From Pseudomonadota bacterium (lineage in GTDB: Bacteria > Pseudomonadota > Gammaproteobacteria > Xanthomonadales > Xanthomonadaceae): 64,000 nucleotides of DNA. The notes below the pieces were generated by a model. The model searched no databases and was not told where the DNA came from. It saw only the letters and a list, made by a program, of their open reading frames with translations. Every line of letters begins with the position of its first letter. Positions within the stretch are counted from its first letter, which is position 1. The stretch lies in assembly GCA_023388355.1 (NCBI GenBank), contig JAEWGI010000068.1, positions 28,284-92,283 on the forward strand, given 5' to 3'. The position numbers and the translations under genes were made by a program. This document shows, piece after piece, positions 1 to 8,702 of this stretch.

Positions 1-167
1 TCGGCATGCTCGGTTTCCTCCTCCATCTCGTGGTTGATGCGCGCGTACAGCGCGTGCAGCCCGAGGTCCTCGTAGCGGCGCGAGTGCAGGAAATACTGGT
101 CGCGCGCGGCAAGCTCGCCGCGCAGCAGGAAATTGAGGTAGTCGACGATTTCAGGCTGGCCCTTCAT
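1..167 (-). CDS. bfr: Bacterioferritin, N-terminal part (cut by window edge)
   Basis: The first 55 residues of a ferritin-like iron-storage protein are present; the C-terminal two thirds lie outside the window. It starts at the ATG at 167-165. Ferroxidase-centre residues typical of Bfr are visible: Glu18, Tyr25, His46, Glu47, Glu51 and His54. In Escherichia coli Bfr residue 52 is the haem-ligating Met; here it is Thr, so this subunit probably does not bind the intersubunit haem. The start MKGxPxxxxYLNxLL and the run [16 protein letters not shown] match the second, haem-poor Bfr type that I recall from Xanthomonadaceae. The assignment as a ferritin family member is secure; physiological partners are not visible. 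Confidence 0.85.
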   Translation of the reverse strand, partial: MKGQPEIVDYLNFLLRGELAARDQYFLHSRRYEDLGLHALYARINHEMEEETEHA

Positions 168-555
168 GGCACCGGCTCCGCAGGGAAGGCCCGGCCAGTA
201 TGCCCACGCGCCGTCGCGCGTGCAGGGATGGAAGCAATAGCGGTTCGCATTCTCGACCGCGCCCGCGCCCCCGTGCACCGGAAGACGCCCGGATGATGAA
301 CGCATCGCCATGCGCCGCGCTGTCGACCCGCGTCGTCATCCCGCTCTCGACTCCCACCCATGCCCGCCCCGCGCGGAGAAGAGCCGCAGAAGCAGCCCAT
401 GCACGCAACACGCACGCTCCCGATGCCGTTCGTTTCGGGGCAATGCGGAAAAGCGGACACGGCCGCCCCCGGCCCAGGACGGCTCCAGCCGTTGGCCAGG
501 CCCGATCGTCCGCGGCGGCCCGGGATCTTCCTGCACCGGAGAAGATCGCCGCCGC
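168..555. other. Intergenic region upstream of bfr, no gene seen
   Basis: This 388-base GC-rich stretch separates bfr (leftward) from the end of the phosphate cotransporter gene (also leftward). Several frames are open through it on both strands, but none has a recognisable product or a convincing ribosome binding site. The less GC-rich segment at about 231-258 lies upstream of bfr and could carry its promoter and a Fur-type site, but I could not identify a clear operator. Confidence 0.4.
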
Positions 556-2412
556 TCAGCCGGTCACGCGCTCCGCCTCCGTCTTCCTCTCGGTCCCGGA
601 CAACGATTCCGCCCGGCGCGCCAGCCGCCGCAGTTCACGCAGCGAACCCGGCTCCTCGGCCATTGCCAGGCCACGCAGCCCGCGGTCGATGCTGTCGACA
701 TAGCCCAGGTCGTTGAGCAGGGAGCCGGCCTGCAGGCCATCGATCTCGTCGCGCCGCAGCATCGCCAGCACGCGCTGCCGGAACTGCGCCTCGAATGCAG
801 CCGCCTGCGCGTCGAGTGCCTCGAGCCGGCCGGCCCGCGCTTCGCCCTCAGCCCTGTCCGGATCCGGTCCCCGCAGCGCGCGCATCTGCGCGAACAGGTG
901 GCAACGCAGGTCCACGTAGGCCTCGCGCTGCGGCGAGTCGTGCTCGCGCAACCGCGCCAGCAGGTTCTTCTGCAGGTGCTTGGCGCCCTTGACCGCCTCC
1001 ACCGCCTGGATCGCCGCCATCTGCGCGCCGGTCCAGTAGCGCTGGTGCTCCGCGTCCATCGGCACCTCGATCCGGCCCATGAACGCAAGCAGGTCGGCAT
1101 ACACGCCCTTGACCCGCTGGCGATAGAGCGCGTCCGCATCCGGCTGTTCGCCCGGCCGCTGCGCCAGGCGCGCGGCATCGGGCGCCGGTCCCGTCAGCCC
1201 GTCGGGCGGCAGGTCCAGCGCACGGCAGATCATTTCCAGGCTGAGTTCCCCGAGATGGCGCAGCTCCAGTGCCACCGCCGCCGCCGCGGCATCGGCCGAG
1301 TCCAGCGCCTGGCCGCTCAGATGGCGGGCGCGGACCGGTTCCACGTCGCCCGGCGTCACCGGCCCGGTCGCCGCCAGCCCCGGCGCGGCACGTTCCGGCA
1401 GGCAGCGCTGCAGCCATTGCGCCAGCCGCGCCTGCCACGGCCAGAACAGCGCGACCCCTGTGGCGTTGAACAGCGTATGGAACAGCGCCAGTTGCAGCAG
1501 GCTGTTCCCGCCGAACCCGGCCAGCCCGGCAACACCGACCACCATCCAGGTCAGTGGCGCCAGCAGCGCCAGCGCAAGGCCGGCGGTCGCCAGGTTGAAC
1601 AGCACGTGCGCCAGCGCCAGCCGCTGGCCGCTGCGGTTGCCGCCGAGCGCGCCGACCACGCCGGTGCTCACGCTGCTGCCGACGTTGGAGCCGATCGCCA
1701 GCGCCAGCGCCTGGCCCAGCTCAAGCTGCCCCGCCGCCAGCGCGGCGAGGATCAGCATCAGGGTGGCGTGGCTGGACTGCAGCACCACCGTCGCGACCAG
1801 GCCCGCCAGCACGAACAGCATCACCCCGCCCGCGCCCTCGGCGGGAACCGCGCCGAGGTCCAGGCCCCCGCCGAACGCCTCGAACCCCGCCTTGACCTGG
1901 TCGATGCCCAGGAACACGAACGCCACCCCCAGCACTACCCGCCCCGCCGCACGGCCGCGCGGCCCGGTGAAGCCGGCCAGCACGCCGAACACCACCAGCG
2001 GCAGCGCCAGCGGCGACAGGCTGAAGTCCTGCCCGGCCAGGGCCAGCAGCCAGATGCCGCTGGTCGCGCCGAGGTTGGCGCCGAAGATGATCGCCAGCCC
2101 GCCCGCCAGCGCGACCAGGCCCGAGCTGATGAAGGCGATGGTCAGCAGCGAGACCAGCGTGCTCGACTGCAGCACGACCGTTGCGCCGATGCCGAACAGC
2201 AGGCCACGCACCGGCGTGCCGGTACTGCGCGCCAGCAGTTGTTCCAGGCGCCCGCCGGCGAGCTGGCGCAGCCCTTCTTCCAGGCACTGCATGCCGAACA
2301 GGAAGATCGCCAGCCCCGCGCACAGCTGCAGCCAGCCGGCGTCGCGCCAGAACGTCCAGGCCAGGGCCACGATGGCGACCAGCAGCAGCAATGCGCGCAG
2401 CTTCGAACCCAA
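556..2412 (-). CDS. Na+/phosphate cotransporter family protein with PhoU-like C-terminus
   Basis: A 618-residue inner-membrane protein of the NptA/PF02690 family, expected to move phosphate with sodium. The N-terminal about 340 residues are hydrophobic and hold the duplicated transport core, each half carrying the family's QSS signature (VVLQSSTLVSLL near residue 80 and VVLQSSHATLML near residue 215). The remaining about 270 residues are soluble and charged, as in members with a PhoU-like tail. The start is TTG at 2412-2410, supported by AAGGAG seven bases upstream. It stands alone, divergent from the acylase gene. Some family members also influence phospholipid or cell-envelope phosphate balance, so the substrate is inferred. 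Confidence 0.85.
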   Translation of the reverse strand: MGSKLRALLLLVAIVALAWTFWRDAGWLQLCAGLAIFLFGMQCLEEGLRQLAGGRLEQLLARSTGTPVRGLLFGIGATVVLQSSTLVSLLTIAFISSGLVALAGGLAIIFGANLGATSGIWLLALAGQDFSLSPLALPLVVFGVLAGFTGPRGRAAGRVVLGVAFVFLGIDQVKAGFEAFGGGLDLGAVPAEGAGGVMLFVLAGLVATVVLQSSHATLMLILAALAAGQLELGQALALAIGSNVGSSVSTGVVGALGGNRSGQRLALAHVLFNLATAGLALALLAPLTWMVVGVAGLAGFGGNSLLQLALFHTLFNATGVALFWPWQARLAQWLQRCLPERAAPGLAATGPVTPGDVEPVRARHLSGQALDSADAAAAAVALELRHLGELSLEMICRALDLPPDGLTGPAPDAARLAQRPGEQPDADALYRQRVKGVYADLLAFMGRIEVPMDAEHQRYWTGAQMAAIQAVEAVKGAKHLQKNLLARLREHDSPQREAYVDLRCHLFAQMRALRGPDPDRAEGEARAGRLEALDAQAAAFEAQFRQRVLAMLRRDEIDGLQAGSLLNDLGYVDSIDRGLRGLAMAEEPGSLRELRRLARRAESLSGTERKTEAERVTG

Positions 2413-2548
2413 GGCTCCACTCCTTCGGCGGTCGTGTCATTAGACAGCGCCAGCGCAGGCGCGCCTAGCCGCCGCGCCGCAGCGCCCGCAGTGGGGACGC
2501 CGCCCGATCGGCTAGAGTCGCGGCTGACGCACGCGGATCGGGACGGCG

Positions 2549-5113
2549 ATGGTTCGATGGTTGAAGCGGATCGTGCTGCTGGCAATCGCGCTGGCGCTGC
2601 TGCTGGTGCTGCTGGCCTGGTGGCTGCTGCGCGGCAGCCTGCCCGCGCTCGACGGCGAGCTTGCCCTGGCCGGGCTGTCGGCGCCGGTGACCGTGCAGCG
2701 CGACGCGCTGGGCGTGGTCACCATCGATGCGCGCGACGAGACCGACGCCGTGCGCGCGCTGGGCTACGTGCACGCGCAGGAGCGCTGGTTCGAGATGGAC
2801 CTGCTGCGGCGGACCTCCGCTGGCGAACTGTCGGCGCTGTTCGGCCCGGCGGCGCTCGACCTCGACCGCCGCCACCGCGCGCACCGCATGCGCGCACGCG
2901 TCGACGCGTACCTGGACGACATCGCCGATGAGCGCATGCCGCAACTGGAGGCCTATGCCGAAGGCGTCAACGCCGGACTGGCCGCGTTGCGTACCCGCCC
3001 CTGGCCCTATCTCCTGCTGCGCCGGCAGCCCGAGCCCTGGCGCCCGACCGACACCGTGCTGGCCGGCTACGCGATGTACTTCGACCTGCAGGATCCGGCC
3101 AACGCGCGCGAGCTTGCGCTGTGGAAACTCAGGCCGCACCTGCCTGCGCCGCTGTACGCGCTGCTGACCCATCCGGGCAGCAGCTGGGATGCGGCGCTGA
3201 CCGGGGAATCGTTCGGCGACGCGGAACTGCCGGACGCGGACGAGGTGGACCTGCGCGAGCTGGCGGTGCCGGAGCTGGACGACGGAGCGACTGCCGTTGC
3301 CGCCCTTCCCGCGAATCGGGCGGACAAATCCGGCTGGTGGACCATGGAAAGGATCGGCGCGGCGGCCGCCCTCACTGCGCCGTCCGCTCCGCGAACGGTC
3401 CCCCTCTCTCCCGCCGGGCGGGAAAGAGCAGGCGGCTGGTCGCCTGCGGCGACCGACTCCTTCATGCCAGGCAGCAACAACTTCGCGGTGTCCGGCGCGC
3501 TCACCGCCGATGGCCGCGCGATCGTCGCCGACGACATGCACCTGGGCCTGCGCGCGCCCAACATCTGGTTTCGCGCGCGCCTGCGCTGGCCCGATGCGGC
3601 CGCGCCGGGCGGGCGGGTCGACGTGCAGGGGGTCACCCTTCCCGGGCTGCCGGCAGTGATCGTCGGCAGCAACGGGCACGTGGCCTGGGGCTATACCAAC
3701 AGCTACGGCGACTACGCGGACTGGGCCCTGGAAACGCCCTGCGCCGGCTCCGACGCGGTGCGCCCGGGCGCCGCCGCGTGCACCGGGGTCCGCCTGCACC
3801 ACGAGCGCATCGACGTGGCCGGTGCCGGGCCGGACATGCTGGTAGTGCGCGAAACCGACTGGGGGCCGGTCCTGCACGAGCTTGCCGACGGCCGCCTGCT
3901 CAGCCTGCGCTGGACCGCGCACCTGCCCGGATCGGTGAACCTGGCCCTGGCCGGCTTCGCCCGCGTGGGCGATCTCGAGGCCGCGCTCGCGCTTGCCGAC
4001 CGCACCGGCATCCCGACCCAGAACCTGGTGCTCGGCGACCGCAGCGGCGCGATCGCCTGGCGCCTGCTGGGCCCGATCCCGGTGCGCGCCGCCGACTGCG
4101 ACCCGGCCGCGCCCATGCCGGTGGCGGCCGTCGCCGGCCCGACCGCCGTCGGCGAAGACACGCCGGACGCGGCCGGCCCCTGCACGCCCTGGCCGATCGC
4201 GAGCGACGACTCGCCGCTGGCCGCCTCGCCGCAGTTCGACCGCCTCTGGACCGCCAACGCCCGCGTCATCGGCGGCCGCGACCTGGCGCGGATCGGCGAC
4301 GGCGGCTACGCCCTGGCCGCCCGCGCCGCACAGATCCGCGACGCGCTCCAGGCCAGCCGCCGCTTCACCGAGGCCGACCTGCTGGCGATCCAGCTCGACG
4401 ACCGGGCCCTGCTGATGACCCGCTGGTGGGCGCTGCTGCGCTCGCTCGACGACGGCTCCAGCCCCGCCCTCCACGCGCTGGCCGCGGCCGCGGCCAGCTG
4501 GCAGGGCCGCGCCAGCGTCGATTCGGCCAGCTACCGCATCGTCCGCGCCTGGCGCCTCGCGGTACACGCGCGCCTGCTCGAAGGCCTGCTGGCCCCGGCG
4601 CAGGCGGCCATGGGCGAGGAGTTCCGGATGCCCGACCTGCCGCAGTTCGAAGGCGTGGCCTGGCCGCTGGTCGAACAGCGCCCCGCGCACCTGCTGCCGC
4701 GGCGCTTCGACAGCTGGGCCGGGCTGTTCGAGGACGCCGCACGCGACGTCCACGACGGGCTGGCCGCGGCCGGCCCGCTGCACGAACGCAGCTGGGGCGA
4801 ACGCAACACCGCCGCGATCTGCCATCCGCTGGCCGGGGCGATCCCGCTGGGCCGGCGGCTGCTGTGCATGCCGCCCGACCCGCTGCCCGGCGATTCGATG
4901 ATGCCGCGGGTGCAGGGCCCGGCCTTCGGCGCCTCAGAGCGCATGGTGGTCGCGCCCGGTCACGAGGCCGACGGCATCCTGCACATGCCCGGCGGCCAGA
5001 GCGGGCATCCGCTGTCGCCGTTCTGGGGTGCCGGGCACGACGACTGGGTCCACGGCCGCCCGACCCCCTTCCTGCCCGGGCCGGCGCGCTACAGCCTGGT
5101 GCTGCAGCCTTGA
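2549..5113 (+). CDS. Penicillin acylase family Ntn-hydrolase
   Basis: An 854-residue N-terminal-nucleophile amidohydrolase (PF01804), made as a precursor and cut into alpha and beta chains around a removed spacer. One membrane-spanning segment at residues 7-28 anchors or exports it to the periplasm. The alpha-chain core (YVHAQERWFEMDLLRR near residue 80) is followed by a low-complexity spacer (about 250-305). Ser309 in the motif PGSNNF is the expected beta-chain nucleophile. Downstream Asn-rich and W/G-rich blocks (GSNGHVAWGYTNSYGD) are typical. Family members hydrolyse beta-lactams, N-acyl homoserine lactones or other amides; the substrate cannot be told from sequence. A TAGAGT at 2511-2516 may be the promoter -10. 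The spacer carries a hairpin repeat (see 3404-3428). Confidence 0.9.
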   Translation: MVRWLKRIVLLAIALALLLVLLAWWLLRGSLPALDGELALAGLSAPVTVQRDALGVVTIDARDETDAVRALGYVHAQERWFEMDLLRRTSAGELSALFGPAALDLDRRHRAHRMRARVDAYLDDIADERMPQLEAYAEGVNAGLAALRTRPWPYLLLRRQPEPWRPTDTVLAGYAMYFDLQDPANARELALWKLRPHLPAPLYALLTHPGSSWDAALTGESFGDAELPDADEVDLRELAVPELDDGATAVAALPANRADKSGWWTMERIGAAAALTAPSAPRTVPLSPAGRERAGGWSPAATDSFMPGSNNFAVSGALTADGRAIVADDMHLGLRAPNIWFRARLRWPDAAAPGGRVDVQGVTLPGLPAVIVGSNGHVAWGYTNSYGDYADWALETPCAGSDAVRPGAAACTGVRLHHERIDVAGAGPDMLVVRETDWGPVLHELADGRLLSLRWTAHLPGSVNLALAGFARVGDLEAALALADRTGIPTQNLVLGDRSGAIAWRLLGPIPVRAADCDPAAPMPVAAVAGPTAVGEDTPDAAGPCTPWPIASDDSPLAASPQFDRLWTANARVIGGRDLARIGDGGYALAARAAQIRDALQASRRFTEADLLAIQLDDRALLMTRWWALLRSLDDGSSPALHALAAAAASWQGRASVDSASYRIVRAWRLAVHARLLEGLLAPAQAAMGEEFRMPDLPQFEGVAWPLVEQRPAHLLPRRFDSWAGLFEDAARDVHDGLAAAGPLHERSWGERNTAAICHPLAGAIPLGRRLLCMPPDPLPGDSMMPRVQGPAFGASERMVVAPGHEADGILHMPGGQSGHPLSPFWGAGHDDWVHGRPTPFLPGPARYSLVLQP
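3404..3428. repeat. Hairpin repeat inside the acylase spacer
   Basis: A 10-bp stem with one mismatch (CTCTCTCCCG / CGGGAAAGAG) around a 5-base loop. It resembles the short CCCTCTCCCGC...GCGGGAGAGGG palindromes scattered between genes in Lysobacterales. Here it is translated in frame within residues about 286-293, in the linker peptide that is normally excised from this hydrolase family, which would explain why the insertion is tolerated. Confidence 0.5.
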
Positions 5114-5284
5114 GCCCGTCCGCCCGGCGGGCTCGCACGCATCCTGCGTTCACCCCGGCCCTGCTAGCGTGCCCACCTTCCAAAGCACCGGCTTGACCCC
5201 GTGCCCACCGCTGACCTTTCCGCATCCGTTTCCGCGTTGTACAGCGCAAGAGCCCCCCGCCCGCCCGCAACCGCCGGGTCACGC

Positions 5285-5989
5285 ATGATCGAATTCGGAC
5301 ACCTCACCCACGTCGGTCTGCGCCGCGAGCTGAACGAGGACACCTATTACGGTGACAGCGAGCTCGGCCTCTGGCTGGTGGCCGACGGCATGGGCGGGCA
5401 CGAATACGGCGAGGTCGCCAGCGCGCTCGCGCGCGAGACCATCGTGCGCGAGACCCGCCAGGGCACCCCGCTGCAGCAGGCGATCCGGATCGCCGACGAG
5501 GAGATCATCCGCGCCTCGCGCCAGCGCAACGACGCCCTGCCCATGGGCACCACGGTCGTCGCCGCGCGCGTGCTGGGCAGCCGTTTCGAGGTCGCCTGGG
5601 TCGGCGACAGCCGCGCCTACCTGTGGCGCGACGGCAAGCTGGCCCAGCTCTCGCACGACCACAGCTACGTGCAGGAACTGATTGCCCAGGGCGCGATCAG
5701 CATCGACCAGGCGCGCAGCCATCCGCACCGCAACGTGGTCACCCAGGCGCTGGGAGTCACCGAGCCGCAGTCGCTGAACGTGGAGACGCTGTCGGGCGAA
5801 CTGGCCCCCGGCTCGCAGCTGCTGCTGTGCAGCGACGGGCTGACCGAGGAAGTCGACGACGGCGCCATCTCGCGGGTGCTGGCGCACATCGAATGCAGCG
5901 CCCAGGAGTGCGTCGACGGCCTGGTCGCGGCTGCGCTCGATGGCGGCGGTTCGGACAACGTGACCGTGGTGCTGGTGCGCAGCCACTGA
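5285..5989 (+). CDS. PP2C-type serine/threonine protein phosphatase
   Basis: A 234-residue cytoplasmic metal-dependent phosphatase of the PPM/PP2C family. All metal-binding motifs are present: RRELNEDTYYGD near the N-terminus, LVADGMGGHEYGE, WVGDSRAYLWR, LLCSDGLTEEV and GGGSDNVTVV at the end. The start at 5285 is chosen because the family's usual MxxFGxxTHVGxxRxxNED begins there; an upstream in-frame start at 5201 would add a Pro/Ala-rich, non-conserved leader. No cognate Ser/Thr kinase lies nearby. Such enzymes usually oppose PknB-like kinases or act with T6SS regulation; the partner here is unknown. Confidence 0.93.
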   Translation: MIEFGHLTHVGLRRELNEDTYYGDSELGLWLVADGMGGHEYGEVASALARETIVRETRQGTPLQQAIRIADEEIIRASRQRNDALPMGTTVVAARVLGSRFEVAWVGDSRAYLWRDGKLAQLSHDHSYVQELIAQGAISIDQARSHPHRNVVTQALGVTEPQSLNVETLSGELAPGSQLLLCSDGLTEEVDDGAISRVLAHIECSAQECVDGLVAAALDGGGSDNVTVVLVRSH

Positions 5990-6004
5990 GCAGCGCGGCG
6001 ATCG

Positions 6005-6742
6005 TCAGGCCCGTGCCGCGACCGCCCCGTCCTCCATCGCCTCGACCGGATCCCAGAGGCTGCTCCCGGCGCGCTGCCGGATCGCCTCGACCCGCGCCTG
6101 GTGCAGGGCAAGGTCCTCCCCGGGCACCGCGATCCGCGGGCGCGGCCCCGACGCCGCCGCCGGCACCACCACCCGCCCGCGCGCGGCGGTCGCCGCTTCC
6201 GGCACCGCGAATCCGATTTCGCCCTGGCCCGAGGTCAGCGCCAGCCAGGCTTCGGCCAGCAGCTGCGCATCGAGCAGCGCGCCGTGCAGCTGGCGGTGGG
6301 AGTTGTCCACGCCCAGCCGCTTGCACAGCGCGTCGAGCGAATTGCGCTGTCCGGGATAGCGCTTGCGGGCCAGTTCCAGCGAGTCGGTCACGGTCACCCG
6401 TTCGCGCAGCGGCCGGCAGCCTTCGCCCAGCCGCGACAGCTCGGATTCCAGGAAACCCATGTCGAAGGCCGCGTTGTGGATCACCAGCTCGGCACCGTCG
6501 ACGAAGGCGAGGAACTCGTCGGCGATCTCGGCAAAGCGCGGCTTGTCGGCCAGGAAGTCGAGGGTCAGTCCGGTGACCTCCTGCGCGCCGGCCTCGAACT
6601 CGCGGTCCGGATTGAGGTACTTGTGGAAGGTGCGCCCGGTCGGCCGGCGCTCGATCAGCTCGACGCAGCCGATCTCGACCACGCGGTTGCCCTTGCGCCA
6701 TTCCAGGCCGGTGGTTTCGGTGTCGAGGATGATGTGGCGCAT
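6005..6742 (-). CDS. dnaQ: DNA polymerase III epsilon subunit (3'-5' proofreading exonuclease)
   Basis: A 245-residue subunit that supplies proofreading to the replicative polymerase. The three DEDDh exonuclease motifs are intact: ExoI DTETTG (catalytic Asp7, Glu9), ExoII HNAAFDMGFL, and ExoIII HGALLDAQLL with the catalytic His. A Pro/Ala-rich linker (about 190-215) leads to the short C-terminal segment that binds the alpha subunit. It lies 48 bases downstream of rnhA on the same strand, the classical rnhA-dnaQ neighbourhood, though in E. coli the two are divergent. Confidence 0.95.
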   Translation of the reverse strand: MRHIILDTETTGLEWRKGNRVVEIGCVELIERRPTGRTFHKYLNPDREFEAGAQEVTGLTLDFLADKPRFAEIADEFLAFVDGAELVIHNAAFDMGFLESELSRLGEGCRPLRERVTVTDSLELARKRYPGQRNSLDALCKRLGVDNSHRQLHGALLDAQLLAEAWLALTSGQGEIGFAVPEAATAARGRVVVPAAASGPRPRIAVPGEDLALHQARVEAIRQRAGSSLWDPVEAMEDGAVAARA

Positions 6743-6790
6743 GACGGCAGGGATTCGGGATTGGGAACGGGGATCCGGAGCGGCGGATGG

Positions 6791-7240
6791 TCAGGCGGGG
6801 GCTGCGGCGCGCTGGACGATGGCCTGGTCGCGGGCGAGGACGTCGACGCGTTCGTTGTCGGGGTTGCCGGAGTGGCCCTTGACCCAGCGCCAGTCGATGT
6901 CGTGGCGGGCGCAGGCCGCGTGCAGGCGCTCCCACAGGTCGCGGTTCTTGACCGGCTCGCCGCCGGAGGTCTTCCAGCCGCGCCGCACCCAGTTCGGCAT
7001 CCACAGGGTGATGCCCTGGCGCACGTACTGGGAGTCCGTATGCAGCACCACCTCGCAGGGCCGGGTGAGGGTTTCCAGGGCCATGATCGCAGCCATCAGC
7101 TCCATCCGGTTGTTGGTCGTGGCCGGTTCGCCGCCCGCCAGTTCGCGCTCCTGCTCTCCATAGCGCAGCAGCGCCGCCCAGCCGCCCGGACCGGGATTGC
7201 CGAGGCAGGCGCCGTCGGTGTGGATCTCGACTCCACTCAT
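6791..7240 (-). CDS. rnhA: Ribonuclease HI
   Basis: A 149-residue endonuclease that cleaves the RNA strand of RNA-DNA hybrids such as R-loops and Okazaki primers. The catalytic carboxylates are visible: Asp9 ([12 protein letters not shown]), Glu47 (NNRMELMAA), Asp69 (LHTDSQYV) and Asp133 (NERVDVLA), with His123 in the flexible loop. Its start overlaps the stop of the upstream methyltransferase gene by four bases (7237-7240), so the two are probably translationally coupled. dnaQ follows on the same strand. Confidence 0.96.
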   Translation of the reverse strand: MSGVEIHTDGACLGNPGPGGWAALLRYGEQERELAGGEPATTNNRMELMAAIMALETLTRPCEVVLHTDSQYVRQGITLWMPNWVRRGWKTSGGEPVKNRDLWERLHAACARHDIDWRWVKGHSGNPDNERVDVLARDQAIVQRAAAPA

Positions 7241-7899
7241 GCCGTCGCGCCGGTGGCCATCGACAGCGCGCGCCGCTGCCGGACGGGGGTGAGCGGCAGC
7301 GCCCGCTTCTCCGCGCGCAGCAGGTAGGCCGCGCGCAGCCCCGCGCCCTGCTGGGGCGAAGGCGACGACTGCAGCGACCAGGCCGGACCCAGGCCCTGCG
7401 ACACCGCTTCGGGCGTCAGCCCGGCCTGGCGCAGGCGCCGGCGCCAGGCCAGCGGTTCGGACGCGCTGACCCCGCTTCCACGCCAGCGCCAGCGGTAGGG
7501 TGCAAGCGGGTTGAGCGCGAACAGCCACAGCCTCCCGCCGTTCACCAGCAGCCGGGCCGCCTCCTCGAGCAGGGCCGCACCGCAGGCTCCGCCCGGCCGC
7601 GCCACGTGCTGCAGGATCACGGCGCCGAACGCCTCGCTGGGCAGCGGCAGCGGAAGGCCGCAGGACACCGCGCCGCTCCAGCGGCCGTCCGCGTCCGGGA
7701 ACAGGTACAGGCCGCGACCGGCGCCGTCGGGGACGGCCCGTGGCACCGGGCCGCACCACAGCCAGGGCAGGCCGGGACGGTCGCCAAGGGCCTGGAGCAC
7801 CGTGTCCTCCTGGTTCCCGAGCACGGTCCGTCCGGCCTCGGAACGGAACCAGTCGTGGATGTCGGGGCCGGTTTGACGGGCCGGTAGCTCAGCGGGCAT
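7237..7899 (-). CDS. Predicted class I SAM-dependent methyltransferase
   Basis: About 220 residues, weakly conserved, with the order of a Rossmann-type methyltransferase: a short N-terminal segment ending in [16 protein letters not shown], a WLWCG strand where the SAM loop would be, [16 protein letters not shown] (motif IV region) and a [20 protein letters not shown] stretch. The family sits beside rnhA and gloB in Xanthomonadaceae, and its target is unknown. The start is ambiguous: ATG at 7899 or three codons upstream at 7908. A TATAGA-type -10 at about 7909-7914 argues for a very short leader and the 7899 start. It is divergent from gloB, whose start lies only 38 bases away. Confidence 0.75.
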   Translation of the reverse strand: MPAELPARQTGPDIHDWFRSEAGRTVLGNQEDTVLQALGDRPGLPWLWCGPVPRAVPDGAGRGLYLFPDADGRWSGAVSCGLPLPLPSEAFGAVILQHVARPGGACGAALLEEAARLLVNGGRLWLFALNPLAPYRWRWRGSGVSASEPLAWRRRLRQAGLTPEAVSQGLGPAWSLQSSPSPQQGAGLRAAYLLRAEKRALPLTPVRQRRALSMATGATA

Positions 7900-7937
7900 G
7901 GTCGCCATTCTATAGGTTCCCCGGACCCCTCCCGCCG

Positions 7938-8702
7938 ATGCAGCCGAGCGCGATCCCGGCCTTTGCCGACAACTACATCTGGCGGGTCGCGGATGCAACC
8001 GGCGACTGGCTGCTGGTCGATCCGGGCGACGCCAGCCCGGTGCTGGCCGCGGCAGGCGACGCGCGGCCGCCGCAGGCGATCCTGCTCACCCACCACCACG
8101 ACGACCACGTCGGCGGCGTGCCGGCGCTGCGCGAACGCTGGCCCGGGGTGGCGGTGTACGGGCCGACGGATCCGAGGATCGAGGGCGTGGACCATCGCGT
8201 CGTCGACGGCGACCGGGTCGAAATCGGCCGCTGGCGCTTCGAAGTCCTGGCCACGCCCGGCCATACCGTGAGCCACATCGCATTCCACGGCCATGGCCTC
8301 TTGTTCTGCGGCGACACCTTGTTCAGCCTCGGCTGTGGTCGCCTGTTCGAAGGTGCGCCCGGCGAGATGCTGGGTTCCCTGGACCGGCTGTCCGCCCTGC
8401 CCGGCCCGACCCTGGTCTGCTGCGGGCACGAATACACCCTGGCCAATGCCGCCTTCGCGCGGGTGGTCGACCCCGACAACGCGGCGCTGCGGCGCCGCCA
8501 CGAACAGGCCACCGCGATGCGCGCACAAGGACTCCCCACCCTGCCAACCACGCTTGCGCAGGAGCGCGAGTGCAACCCGTTCCTGCGCATCGACGCGCCC
8601 GCCGTGCGCGCGGCCGTGGCGGCACGCTCCGCGGCCGCGGCCACGGACCGGGTGGCATCGTTCGCCGAACTGCGGCGCTGGAAAGACGGGTTTCGCGCGT
8701 GA
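7938..8702 (+). CDS. gloB: Hydroxyacylglutathione hydrolase (glyoxalase II)
   Basis: A 254-residue metallo-beta-lactamase-fold thioesterase that hydrolyses S-lactoylglutathione to lactate and glutathione in methylglyoxal detoxification. The binuclear metal motif THHHDDH is at residues 51-57 (His52, His54, Asp56, His57). Further ligands fall in [22 protein letters not shown] and CCGHEYT. The C-terminal substrate-binding part ends with ERECNPFLR and a Trp-Lys-Asp tail, as in GloB. The stop TGA overlaps the GTG start of the following lytic transglycosylase gene. Confidence 0.95.
   Translation: MQPSAIPAFADNYIWRVADATGDWLLVDPGDASPVLAAAGDARPPQAILLTHHHDDHVGGVPALRERWPGVAVYGPTDPRIEGVDHRVVDGDRVEIGRWRFEVLATPGHTVSHIAFHGHGLLFCGDTLFSLGCGRLFEGAPGEMLGSLDRLSALPGPTLVCCGHEYTLANAAFARVVDPDNAALRRRHEQATAMRAQGLPTLPTTLAQERECNPFLRIDAPAVRAAVAARSAAAATDRVASFAELRRWKDGFRA

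Noticed and set aside
310..2931. Very long open frames opposite real genes (for example 310-2931, 2465-4825 reverse, 27281-30322, 60257-62329)
   Set aside because: They are antisense shadows of high-GC genes: Arg/Gln/Pro/His-rich, no recognisable domain, no ribosome binding site, and the opposite strand encodes a clear family member.
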